Below are positions 1 to 6,580 of a stretch of DNA of 10,231 bases, piece by piece. The first letter of the stretch is position 1. Every line of letters starts with the position of its first letter. The stretch is from Rhizobium sp. Q54. GTDB taxonomy: Bacteria; Pseudomonadota; Alphaproteobacteria; Rhizobiales; Beijerinckiaceae. A model generated the notes under the pieces. It did not search any database. It was given only the letters and a program-made list of their open reading frames with translations, and had not been told where the DNA came from. The stretch is from the NCBI GenBank assembly GCA_945903655.1, contig CAMDOY010000105.1, positions 1-10,231 on the forward strand. The letters run 5' to 3'. Position numbers and translations under genes: made by a program.

Positions 1-93
1 TTTGTTGGTGCCAGCTTTCAGGCGCACGTAATAGCTGCCACCGCGCATGTACACGACGACGTTGCCATCTTCCAATCTCACAGCATCTTGCAT
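1..93 (-). CDS. Partial tyrosine-type recombinase/phage integrase, N-terminus only
   Basis: An open frame runs on the minus strand from an ATG at 93-91 to the window edge, giving 31 codons. The residues (MQDAVRLEDGNVVVYMRGGS, then YYVRLKAGTNK) resemble the short beta-strand start of alphaproteobacterial phage-type integrases, where a 'dG-vvvy-R-gs-yy-rl' pattern precedes the core-binding domain. None of the catalytic Arg/His/Tyr residues lies inside the window, so the assignment rests on N-terminal resemblance and context. The gene points away from secA, and a repeat-rich AT-rich spacer separates the two. That is the usual arrangement of an integrase just inside an attachment site. I see no convincing Shine-Dalgarno before this ATG; a TTG codon immediately upstream is an alternative start. 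It could instead be an unrelated small protein. Confidence 0.5.
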   Translation of the reverse strand, partial: MQDAVRLEDGNVVVYMRGGSYYVRLKAGTNK

Positions 94-208
94 CAAACAC
101 GTGCCTAGGTTTTGCCTAGGTGTCACAAGCACTTAGGCGCAAAACCTATATTTGCACAGGTGTTGTATAGGTGCAAGAAAATCATTAAGTACTTGATTTT
201 ATTGAGTT
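94..208. promoter_or_regulatory. AT-rich repeat cluster between recombinase and secA; candidate attachment/operator region
   Basis: This non-coding spacer has several short repeats. TGCCTAGGT occurs at 102-110 and 113-121, 11 bp apart. TAGGTTTTGC (106-115) is mirrored perfectly by GCAAAACCTA (139-148). TTGCAC (152-157) is mirrored by GTGCAA (171-176). TAGGT cores therefore lie at 106, 117 and 168 on the plus strand and at 144-148 on the minus strand, with a CAGGT variant at 157. AAAATCA (178-184) is mirrored by TGATTTT (194-200). Only 6 of 36 bases in 178-213 are G or C, very unlike the surrounding genes. Arrays of this kind are known as arm-type sites of integrases and excisionases, or as autoregulatory operators. 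Which role applies here is inference. Confidence 0.45.
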
Positions 209-3004
209 TTATAGAGCCCCGTGACAGTGCTTGTACTTCTTCCCCGAGCCGCAGGGGCAGGCCTCGTTGCGGCCGACCTTGCCCCAGCTGGAGGGGTCCT
301 GCGGGTCGCGGGCCTCCGCCTCCACGCGCTCTTCGGCAAGGCCGAGGGATTGGGGCGAGAGGGCGCCGGCGGCGATCAGGGCGTTGATCTCGTCGAGCGA
401 GGCCTCCCCGCCCATGGATGAGGCCTCGATGGCGGCGGGGTCTGGCTGCTGTTCGAAGGCCACTTCCACGCGCATGAGCTGCGTGGTCGCCAGTTCGTGC
501 CATTGGTTGATGAGGCCGTTGAAGAGTTCGAAGGCCTCGGACTTGTATTCGTTCAGCGGATCGCGCTGGGCGTAGCCGCGCCAGCCGATCACCTGGCGCA
601 GATGATCGAGCATGACCAGATGCTCGCGCCAGAAATGATCGAGCACCTGCAGCACCACCTGCTTCTCGACGAAGCGCATGACATCCGGCGTGTTCTTTTC
701 CGTGCGCGCCGCATAGGACTCGTCGGCGGCCTTGTGCAGGCGCTCGGCGATCTCTTCTTCGGCGATGCCATCCTCGCGCACCCAGTCGGCGATGGGCAGT
801 TCGAGGCCGAGCTTGGTCTGCACATCCTCATTGAGGCCCGCCACATCCCAGGCGTCGGGATAGGAATCCTTGGGGATGCGCTTGTTCACGATGTCATCGA
901 TGACATTGCCGCGCATATTGGCGACGGTCTCTTCCAGCGACTCCAGCGCCATCATCTCGCGGCGCTGCTCGAAGACGACCTTGCGCTGGTCGTTCATCAC
1001 GTTGTCGTATTTCAGAATGTTCTTGCGCATGTCGAAGTTGCGCGCTTCGACCTTCTGCTGCGCCTTCTCCAGCGCCTTGTTGATCCAGGGATGGACGATG
1101 GCCTCGTCCTCCTTTAGGCCCAGACGCGTCAACATGGTGTCCATGCGGTCCGAGCCGAAGATGCGCATGAGATCATCCTGCAGGGACAGGAAGAACTTGG
1201 AGCGGCCAGGATCGCCCTGACGGCCGCCGCGACCGCGCAGCTGGTTGTCGATGCGGCGGCTCTCGTGGCGCTCGGTGCCCACGATATAGAGGCCGCCCGC
1301 CGCCTTGGCCTTCTCGCGGAAGAGAGCCACCTCGGCGCGGATGGAGGCCTCGCGCGCCTCCCGCTCGGGACCCTCCTCCATGGCGGCGCATTCCTGCTGC
1401 ACGCGCATGTCCACATTGCCGCCGAGCTGGATGTCGGTGCCCCGGCCCGCCATGTTGGTGGCGATGGTGATGGCGCCGGGCACGCCCGCCTCCGCCACAA
1501 TATAGGCCTCCTGCTCGTGGAAGCGCGCGTTCAGCACCGCGAAGAGCTTGGAGGGCTTGCCGTTGCGGGCGGCTTCATAGAGCTTCAGGAGACCATTGGG
1601 ATCCTCGAAGTCGATGAGCGTATAGCCATTGGCCTGCATGAATTCGGCGAGCTGCTCGGATTTTTCAATCGAGGTCGTGCCCACCAGCATGGGCTGCATG
1701 TTCTGGCTGGCGCTCTCGATCTCGCGCAGGATGGCTTTCAGCTTCTCGGCGCCGGTGCGATAGACCTCGTCATCCTCGTCGATACGCTGCACCGGGCGGT
1801 TGGTGGGAATCTCCACCACATTGAGGCCGTAGATCTCGGCGAATTCGTCAGCCTCGGTTGCGGCCGTGCCGGTCATGCCCGCGAGCTTCTTGTAGAGGCG
1901 GAAATAGTTCTGGAAGGTGATGGAGGCCAGGGTCACATTCTCAGGCTGGACCTGCACATGTTCCTTGGCTTCCAGCGCCTGATGTAGGCCTTCCGAATAG
2001 CGGCGGCCGGGCATCATGCGCCCGGTGAATTCATCGATGATGACGAGTTCGCCATTGCGGACGATATAGTCCTTGTCCTTCTGGAACAGGGTATGGGCCT
2101 TCAGCGCCTGCTGCACGTGATGGACGATGGTGACATTGGCGGCGTCATAGAGCGAGCCTTCCTTCAGGAGGCCCGCTTCCTCGAGCAGTTCCTCCACATG
2201 CTCGTTGCCCGCCTCCGTCAGATTGGCGGTGCGCTGCTTCTCGTCCACGTCATAATCGGTGCGGACCAATCTGGGGATCAACAGGTCGATCTGGTTGTAG
2301 AGTTCCGACTTGTCGTCCGAGGGGCCGGAGATGATGAGGGGCGTGCGCGCCTCGTCCACCAGGATGGAGTCGACCTCGTCCACGATGGCGTAGGCATGGG
2401 GGCGCTGCACCATCTGGCCCAGCTCGTATTTCATGTTGTCGCGCAGATAGTCGAAGCCGAACTCGTTGTTCGTGCCATAGGTGATGTCGGCCGCATAGGC
2501 CGCGCGGCGCTGGTCGTCGTCGAGCCCATGCACGATGACGCCGACGGTGAGGCCCAAAAATGTGTAGACCTGCCCCATCCAGGCGGAGTCGCGGCGGGCG
2601 AGATAGTCGTTGACCGTCACCACATGCACGCCATCGCCGGCGAGCGCGTTGAGATAGGTCGCCAGGGTCGCCACGAGGGTCTTGCCCTCGCCGGTGCGCA
2701 TTTCGGCGATGCCGCCCTCGTGCAGCACCATGCCGCCGATCATCTGCACATCGAAATGGCGTTGACCCAGAGTCCGCTTGGCGGCCTCGCGCACGGTGGC
2801 GAAGGCGGCGGGCAGCAATTCGTCGAGGGTGCGGCCAGCGGCGATCTGCGCGCGGAAGTCATCCGTGCGGGCGCGCAGGGCCTCATCGCTGAGGGCGGCG
2901 ACCTCCGCCTCCAGGGCGTTGATGGCCGCCACTTTCGGGGCGTAGGTCTTGAGGCGGCGGTCGTTGGCCGAGCCGAAAATCTTACGCGCAAGCGCACCAA
3001 ACAT
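209..3004 (-). CDS. secA: Preprotein translocase ATPase SecA
   Basis: SecA is the cytoplasmic motor ATPase that drives unfolded preproteins through the SecYEG channel. The 931-residue product is full length for the family (about 900 in E. coli). It shows the Walker A motif MRTGEGKT at 102-109, the Walker B/DEAD-type DEVD at 209-212 followed by the SILVDEARTPLIISG stretch, NMAGRGTD near residue 520, and the GTERHESRRIDNQLRGRGGR motif with QGDPG after it near 577-601. A C-terminal zinc-binding tail carries C916, C918, C927 and H928; in the family this tail contacts SecB and phospholipids. The ATG at 3004 is preceded by a GGGGA ribosome site seven bases away and by a good promoter. The gene is divergent from the exported isomerase. 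The last codons (CTA TAA) are AT-rich and merge into the repeat region, which suggests the extreme 3' end was replaced by integration. I see no strong terminator, so read-through into the recombinase is possible. Confidence 0.98.
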   Translation of the reverse strand: MFGALARKIFGSANDRRLKTYAPKVAAINALEAEVAALSDEALRARTDDFRAQIAAGRTLDELLPAAFATVREAAKRTLGQRHFDVQMIGGMVLHEGGIAEMRTGEGKTLVATLATYLNALAGDGVHVVTVNDYLARRDSAWMGQVYTFLGLTVGVIVHGLDDDQRRAAYAADITYGTNNEFGFDYLRDNMKYELGQMVQRPHAYAIVDEVDSILVDEARTPLIISGPSDDKSELYNQIDLLIPRLVRTDYDVDEKQRTANLTEAGNEHVEELLEEAGLLKEGSLYDAANVTIVHHVQQALKAHTLFQKDKDYIVRNGELVIIDEFTGRMMPGRRYSEGLHQALEAKEHVQVQPENVTLASITFQNYFRLYKKLAGMTGTAATEADEFAEIYGLNVVEIPTNRPVQRIDEDDEVYRTGAEKLKAILREIESASQNMQPMLVGTTSIEKSEQLAEFMQANGYTLIDFEDPNGLLKLYEAARNGKPSKLFAVLNARFHEQEAYIVAEAGVPGAITIATNMAGRGTDIQLGGNVDMRVQQECAAMEEGPEREAREASIRAEVALFREKAKAAGGLYIVGTERHESRRIDNQLRGRGGRQGDPGRSKFFLSLQDDLMRIFGSDRMDTMLTRLGLKEDEAIVHPWINKALEKAQQKVEARNFDMRKNILKYDNVMNDQRKVVFEQRREMMALESLEETVANMRGNVIDDIVNKRIPKDSYPDAWDVAGLNEDVQTKLGLELPIADWVREDGIAEEEIAERLHKAADESYAARTEKNTPDVMRFVEKQVVLQVLDHFWREHLVMLDHLRQVIGWRGYAQRDPLNEYKSEAFELFNGLINQWHELATTQLMRVEVAFEQQPDPAAIEASSMGGEASLDEINALIAAGALSPQSLGLAEERVEAEARDPQDPSSWGKVGRNEACPCGSGKKYKHCHGAL

Positions 3005-3055
3005 TGTGGAATCCCCAAAAGGCGGTCCGGCGCCTGCGCCCGATAAACCGGGTCA

Positions 3056-3084
3056 GAGATAGGATTGAGGGTCTACCTTGTCAA
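3056..3084 (-). promoter_or_regulatory. Sigma70-type promoter of secA
   Basis: On the minus strand a consensus -35 TTGACA (3084-3079) is followed, after exactly 17 bases (3078-3062), by TATCTC (3061-3056), which matches the -10 consensus TATAAT at four of six bases. Initiation would fall near 3049, leaving a leader of about 45 nt before the secA ATG. I found no comparably good promoter on the plus strand for the divergent isomerase gene. Confidence 0.55.
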
Positions 3085-3223
3085 TCTGACCAATTTGTCG
3101 CCGCAAGCCTCCGCTGCGTCATTCTCGCGCCGCAATGGGACCCTCTGGCTTGCGGCGGCGCGCGATTTCAAGGAAAGTGCGCCCCGCATTGGGCCTCGCC
3201 CATCTTTCGATCCGGAGTTTTTT

Positions 3224-4075
3224 ATGCCGTTCTCAGCCCAACTGCGCTTTCGTCTCCTCGCCTCCGGCGCCATTTTCGCGCTGGCCCTGACCGCAGCGGC
3301 GCCCCTCAGCGCCAAGGTTCTCGCCAAGGTGGATGGGGTGGAGATCACGGACGAAGACGTGCAGGTGGCGCTGGATGATCTGGGCCCCAGCCTGCCCCAG
3401 CAGATCGAAGGCTCCCAGAGGGATGCCTATGTTCTTGATTATCTGATTGATTTGCGGCTCGTCGCCAAGAAGGCGGCGGCGGAGAAGATGGGCGAGGGCG
3501 CCGAGGTGCAGCGCCGCCTCGCCTATTTCCGCGACAAGGTCATGATGGAGACCCTGCTGGGCAAGGCCGCCCGTGAGGGCGCGACCGAGGCCGCCATGAA
3601 GCAGGTCTATGACGAGGCCGCCGCCAAGCAGACCGCCGAGGAGGAGCTCAGCGCCCGCCATATCCTCGTCCCCACCGAGGAGGAGGCGAAGGCCGCGCTC
3701 AAGCGCGTCAGGGGCGGCGAGGATTTCGCCAAGGTGGCCGATCAGGTGTCCAAGGATCCGGGATCCAAGGGCGGGGATCTCGGCTGGTTCACCAGGGATC
3801 GCATGGTGCCGGAGTTCGGCGACGCCGCCTACAAACTCTCCAAGGGCCAGATTTCCGACCCCGTGAAGAGCCAGTTTGGCTGGCATATCATCAAGCTCGA
3901 GGACAAGCGCCGCAAACCCTTCCCCGCCTTCGAGGAGGTGAAGACCCAGGTGGCCCAATATGTGGCCCAGAAGTCCCAGACCGAGCTGATCGTGAATCTG
4001 CGCGAGGGCGCCAAGATCGAGCGCACCGAGGCCCCCGCCGCGCCCAGCCTGCCGCCTCTGGTCCCCGCCAAGTAA
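3224..4075 (+). CDS. Exported parvulin-type peptidyl-prolyl cis-trans isomerase (PrsA/SurA-like)
   Basis: This is a periplasmic foldase that isomerises prolyl bonds in exported proteins, probably assisting outer-membrane or secreted clients. The 283-residue product starts with a Sec signal peptide: basic R8 and R10, a hydrophobic core at 11-26, and likely cleavage after PLSA at residue 30. A SurA_N-type helical segment follows (about 33-140). The rotamase domain (about 141-233) has ARHILV, the KDPGSKGGDLGWF stretch, a VPEF motif and the FGWHIIKLED end. A helix and a Pro/Ala-rich tail close the protein. I chose the ATG at 3224 because GGAG lies six bases upstream and the signal peptide begins there. 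The frame is open back to 3065, but that stretch overlaps the secA promoter. Adjacency to secA fits a shared role in secretion. The exact subfamily is uncertain. Confidence 0.9.
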   Translation: MPFSAQLRFRLLASGAIFALALTAAAPLSAKVLAKVDGVEITDEDVQVALDDLGPSLPQQIEGSQRDAYVLDYLIDLRLVAKKAAAEKMGEGAEVQRRLAYFRDKVMMETLLGKAAREGATEAAMKQVYDEAAAKQTAEEELSARHILVPTEEEAKAALKRVRGGEDFAKVADQVSKDPGSKGGDLGWFTRDRMVPEFGDAAYKLSKGQISDPVKSQFGWHIIKLEDKRRKPFPAFEEVKTQVAQYVAQKSQTELIVNLREGAKIERTEAPAAPSLPPLVPAK

Positions 4076-4207
4076 GGCCACAACCCGGGCTGGCCGCATC
4101 GCTGCGGTTGGCCTGTCGGCGCCCTGCCAGCGAGTCCGGCTTGACCATGACGCGCGGCTCCGCAAATGTGCGGCGCAACGATTCAGGGCAATCAGCAGGA
4201 AATCCCC

Positions 4208-5458
4208 ATGGCCAAGATCACCGCCGTCTCGCCGCTCGCCCCCAAGTCCTATCCGGAGCTTCCCGAGATCGAGGGCGTGCGCTTCGCCTCCGCCGAGGCG
4301 GGCATCCGCTACAAGGGCCGCACGGACGTCACGCTGGCCCTGTTCGACAAGGGCACGCAGGTCGCGGGGGTCTTCACCAAATCGAAGTGCCCCTCGGCCC
4401 CCGTCGATTGGTGCCGCGCCAAGCTGAAGGGTGGCAAGGCCCGGGCATTGGTGGTCAATTCCGGCAACGCCAACGCCTTCACGGGTAAGGTGGGCGCCAA
4501 GGCCGCCAAGCTGACGGCGGAGATCGCGGGCAAGGCGACCGGCGCACCCTTAGGCGAGGTTTTCCTCGCCTCCACCGGCGTCATTGGCGAGCCGCTGGAC
4601 GCCACCAAGTTCAACGGCGTCATGGACGATCTCGTCGCCAAGGCCGCGCCCGGGGGCCTGCTGGAGGCCGCCAGGGCCATCATGACCACCGACACCTATC
4701 CCAAGGTCGCCACCGCCACGGTGGACCTGGGCGGCGTTCCCGTCACCATCAACGGCATGGCCAAGGGCGCGGGCATGATCGCGCCCGACATGGCCACCAT
4801 GCTCTCCTATGTCTTCACCGACGCCCCCATCAGCGCGGCGGCCTTGCAGGCCATGCTGTCGAAATCCGTGCAGGGCAGCTTCAACGCCATCACCGTGGAT
4901 AGCGACACCTCCACGTCGGACACCCTGATGCTCTTCGCCACGGGGACAGCGGCCAAACGCGGCGCGCCGAAGATTGCGCTCGCCACCGACCGGCGCCTCG
5001 CCGCCTTCAAGAAGGCGCTCGACGCCGTGCTGCTCGATCTCGCTCATCAGGTGGTGCGCGATGGGGAGGGCTGCCGCAAGTTCGTCGAGATCCGCGTCGA
5101 GGGCGCCGCGAGCGCGGCCGCCGCCAAGCGCATCGCCCTGTCCATCGCCAATTCGCCGCTGGTGAAGACGGCTGTGGCGGGCGAGGACGCCAACTGGGGC
5201 CGCATCGTCGCCGCCGTGGGCAAGGCCGGCGAGAAGGCCGAGCGCGACAAGCTCGCCATCTGGTTCGGCGATTTCCGCGTCGCCCACAAGGGCCTGCGCG
5301 ACAACACCTACGATGAGGCGAAAACCTCCGCCTATATGAAGGGCGAGAAGATCGACATCACCGTGGATGTGGGCGTGGGCGGCAAGGGTGTCGCGACCGT
5401 CTGGACCTGCGACCTCACGAAGGAATATGTGGCGATCAACGGGGATTACCGGAGTTGA
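4208..5458 (+). CDS. argJ: Bifunctional glutamate N-acetyltransferase / amino-acid acetyltransferase ArgJ
   Basis: ArgJ transfers the acetyl group from N-acetylornithine to glutamate, recycling acetyl groups in the cyclic arginine pathway. Bifunctional forms also acetylate glutamate from acetyl-CoA. The 416-residue product has the N-terminal SGNANAFTG stretch, TGVIGEPL, and the self-cleavage motif KGAGMIAPDMATML, with autoprocessing expected between Ala196 and the nucleophile Thr197. After cleavage the two chains form the active enzyme. The C-terminal half keeps the VDSDTSTSDT and GEDANWGRI motifs and the family-type ending with ING followed by DYRS. The ATG at 4208 is chosen over an upstream ATG at 4166 because AGGA lies just before it and family members start with a short polar segment. 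It follows the isomerase after 132 nt, which contain only a GC hairpin without a T tract (4092-4109) and a weak TTGACC at 4141, so independent transcription is possible. Whether the enzyme is mono- or bifunctional cannot be read from sequence. Confidence 0.96.
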   Translation: MAKITAVSPLAPKSYPELPEIEGVRFASAEAGIRYKGRTDVTLALFDKGTQVAGVFTKSKCPSAPVDWCRAKLKGGKARALVVNSGNANAFTGKVGAKAAKLTAEIAGKATGAPLGEVFLASTGVIGEPLDATKFNGVMDDLVAKAAPGGLLEAARAIMTTDTYPKVATATVDLGGVPVTINGMAKGAGMIAPDMATMLSYVFTDAPISAAALQAMLSKSVQGSFNAITVDSDTSTSDTLMLFATGTAAKRGAPKIALATDRRLAAFKKALDAVLLDLAHQVVRDGEGCRKFVEIRVEGAASAAAAKRIALSIANSPLVKTAVAGEDANWGRIVAAVGKAGEKAERDKLAIWFGDFRVAHKGLRDNTYDEAKTSAYMKGEKIDITVDVGVGGKGVATVWTCDLTKEYVAINGDYRS

Positions 5459-5529
5459 TCGCCTCTTGATTCCCGCCGCCGCTCGCGCGAATAGTAAGGC
5501 CATGTCCAAGTCATGGTTGCGAGCGTTCC

Positions 5530-6036
5530 ATGCGTTGCTTTCTCCTCCTCGCCGCCCTCGCGGCCTGCCTTGGCGGCTGCGCCAAGCCTGACGTGGATGT
5601 GCCCTTCGATTCCATTGAGGCGGCCTTCATCCACAAGCCCGGCAAGGGCAAGATCAATGGGCACGCCTTCTTCCGTTCCGAGAAGGGGCAAGTGCTGTTT
5701 GCGGCGGGGGAATATGTCTATCTCATTCCCGCCACCGCCTATACGGACGCGCGTTTCGCCAGCTTCTTCGGCGAAGAGAAATATCTGAAGGCCATGCGGC
5801 TCTTCCTGACCCAGGAGTCCGACCCCGAATATCGGAAATTCACCCGCAACACGAAGGCGGAATCCGATGGGCGCTTCAGCTTCGATAATGTGGCGCCGGG
5901 GACCTATTACCTCTGGACCCAGGCCACCTGGTATGCGGACAACGCCATCCTGCCCTCCGGCGGCATCATCTATGAAAAGGTCACCGTCACGGGCGACGAG
6001 ACCGGGCCGGTGAAGGTGATCGTCTCCGGCAAATAG
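5530..6036 (+). CDS. Predicted lipoprotein with carboxypeptidase-regulatory-like beta-sandwich domain
   Basis: The 168-residue product opens with a short hydrophobic signal (MRCFLLLAALAACLGGC) ending in a lipobox LGGC, so C17 would be lipidated and the protein anchored in the periplasm or outer membrane. From about residue 40 the pattern GKINGHAFFRSEKGQVLFAAGE-YVYLIPAT, and later DGRFSFDNVAPGTYYLWTQ with a V-V-x-x-G-x-V-x-V-I-V-like end, matches the beta-sandwich of carboxypeptidase-regulatory or CnaB-like domains: an opening 'G-v-G' strand and a 'G-f-x-f-x-n-v-p-G-t-Y' strand. I see no catalytic residues, so a structural or binding role is likelier than an enzymatic one. The ribosome site is weak (GAGCG five bases upstream). 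It sits 71 nt after argJ and 55 nt before the Nudix gene on the same strand, but nothing links it functionally to either. Confidence 0.75.
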   Translation: MRCFLLLAALAACLGGCAKPDVDVPFDSIEAAFIHKPGKGKINGHAFFRSEKGQVLFAAGEYVYLIPATAYTDARFASFFGEEKYLKAMRLFLTQESDPEYRKFTRNTKAESDGRFSFDNVAPGTYYLWTQATWYADNAILPSGGIIYEKVTVTGDETGPVKVIVSGK

Positions 6037-6037
6037 T

Positions 6038-6057
6038 TGCGCGCGCGCGCGGCCCGC
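6038..6057. repeat. Alternating GC tract with GC-rich palindrome
   Basis: Directly after the lipoprotein stop codon, six GC dinucleotides run in a row (6039-6050). They are followed by a segment forming the near-perfect palindrome GCGCGG-C-CCGCGC. Alternating G/C tracts can adopt Z-DNA, and the palindrome could form a hairpin in RNA. No T tract follows, so it does not look like an intrinsic terminator. A role is not established. Confidence 0.6.
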
Positions 6058-6091
6058 GCTAGGCGAGGGCGTCTTTGCCCGGAGCGCTGCC

Positions 6092-6493
6092 TTGAAAATT
6101 CTCCTCGTCGTCGCCGTCGCGCTCATCGATGCGGATGATCGTGTGCTGATCGCCCAGCGCCCGGAAGGCAAGGCGCTGGCGGGGCTGTGGGAGTTTCCCG
6201 GCGGCAAGATCGACCAGGGCGAGCGCCCCGAAGCGGCGCTGATCCGCGAATTGCAGGAGGAGTTGGGGATCACGGTGAAAGAGGCCTGCCTCGCCCCGCT
6301 CACCTTCGCCAGCTACGCCTATCCCGAATTTCACCTGCTGATGCCGCTCTATGTCTGCCGCCGCTGGGAGGGCTTCGTGCAATCGCGCGAGGGTCAGGCG
6401 CTGAAATGGGTGCGCGCGAAGGACTTGCGCCAATATCCCATGCCGCCAGCGGATGAGCCGTTGATTCCGCCGCTGGTGGAGTTGCTTGGGTAG
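6092..6493 (+). CDS. mutT: MutT-like Nudix hydrolase (8-oxo-dGTP diphosphatase family)
   Basis: This Nudix enzyme probably hydrolyses oxidised nucleotides such as 8-oxo-dGTP to the monophosphate, keeping them out of DNA. The 133-residue product is typical in length. The Nudix box is perfect at residues 38-60 (G-x5-E-x7-REL-x-EELG-I), and it is preceded by VLIAQRPEGKALAGLWEFPGG, the hallmark of the MutT subgroup. The C-terminal part has the LMPLYVCRRWEG and LKWVRAKDLRQYPMPPAD stretches found in MutT orthologues. The start is TTG at 6092, supported by GGAG at 6081-6084, seven bases upstream; no in-frame ATG would keep the first beta strand. The stop codon TAG (6491-6493) is the first three bases of the inverted repeat described at 6491-6580. 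Substrate choice within the MutT group is inferred from the motif context. Confidence 0.92.
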   Translation: MKILLVVAVALIDADDRVLIAQRPEGKALAGLWEFPGGKIDQGERPEAALIRELQEELGITVKEACLAPLTFASYAYPEFHLLMPLYVCRRWEGFVQSREGQALKWVRAKDLRQYPMPPADEPLIPPLVELLG

Positions 6494-6580
6494 GCAGTCG
6501 GCAGTCGGCATTAGGCAGTCGTAGGCGGGGTTCTGGGCCAGCGGCATCACGACTGCCGACTGCCGAACCCCGACTGCCTA
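6491..6580. repeat. 90-bp inverted repeat built of GGCAGTC heptamers between convergent genes
   Basis: The left arm is four heptamers in register from 6493 to 6520: GGCAGTC, GGCAGTC, GGCATTA, GGCAGTC. The right arm, from 6551 to 6578, is GACTGCC, GACTGCC, GAACCCC, GACTGCC, the reverse complement with its own variant unit. Aligned as arms of 32 bases (6491-6522 against 6549-6580), 27 positions pair. The first 11 (TAGGCAGTCGG at each outer end) are perfect. The 26-base loop contains a small palindrome, CTGGGCCAG (6533-6541). The outer TAG of each arm is the stop codon of the gene on that side. The RNA would form a long hairpin on either strand. It could stabilise 3' ends or end transcription in both directions, although no T tract follows. 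It resembles heptamer-type dispersed repeats or a small palindromic mobile repeat. Confidence 0.9.

Noticed and set aside
2093..3046. A 317-codon open frame on the plus strand opposite the start of secA
   Set aside because: It is antisense to conserved SecA motifs, with the low-complexity Gly/Val/His composition typical of shadow frames in GC-rich DNA.
3065..3223. Upstream extension of the isomerase reading frame
   Set aside because: It would place 53 extra residues before a clear signal peptide, and would overlap the secA promoter. The ATG at 3224 has its own GGAG site.
4092..4109. Intrinsic terminator after the isomerase gene
   Set aside because: A GC stem with two G-T pairs can form, but no run of T follows. 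The support is too weak to list it.
3233..4165. A 310-codon open frame on the minus strand opposite the isomerase
   Set aside because: It overlaps the whole isomerase gene and has Leu/Gly/His-rich composition with no recognisable domain.
4550..5509. A 319-codon open frame on the minus strand opposite argJ
   Set aside because: It is a GC-rich antisense shadow: its residues are dominated by Gly/Ala/His/Arg runs, and argJ on the other strand has all family motifs.
6491..6580. CRISPR array as explanation of the repeats
   Set aside because: The units are 7 bases, without spacers, and arranged as mirrored arms, so this is an inverted tandem repeat and not a CRISPR array.
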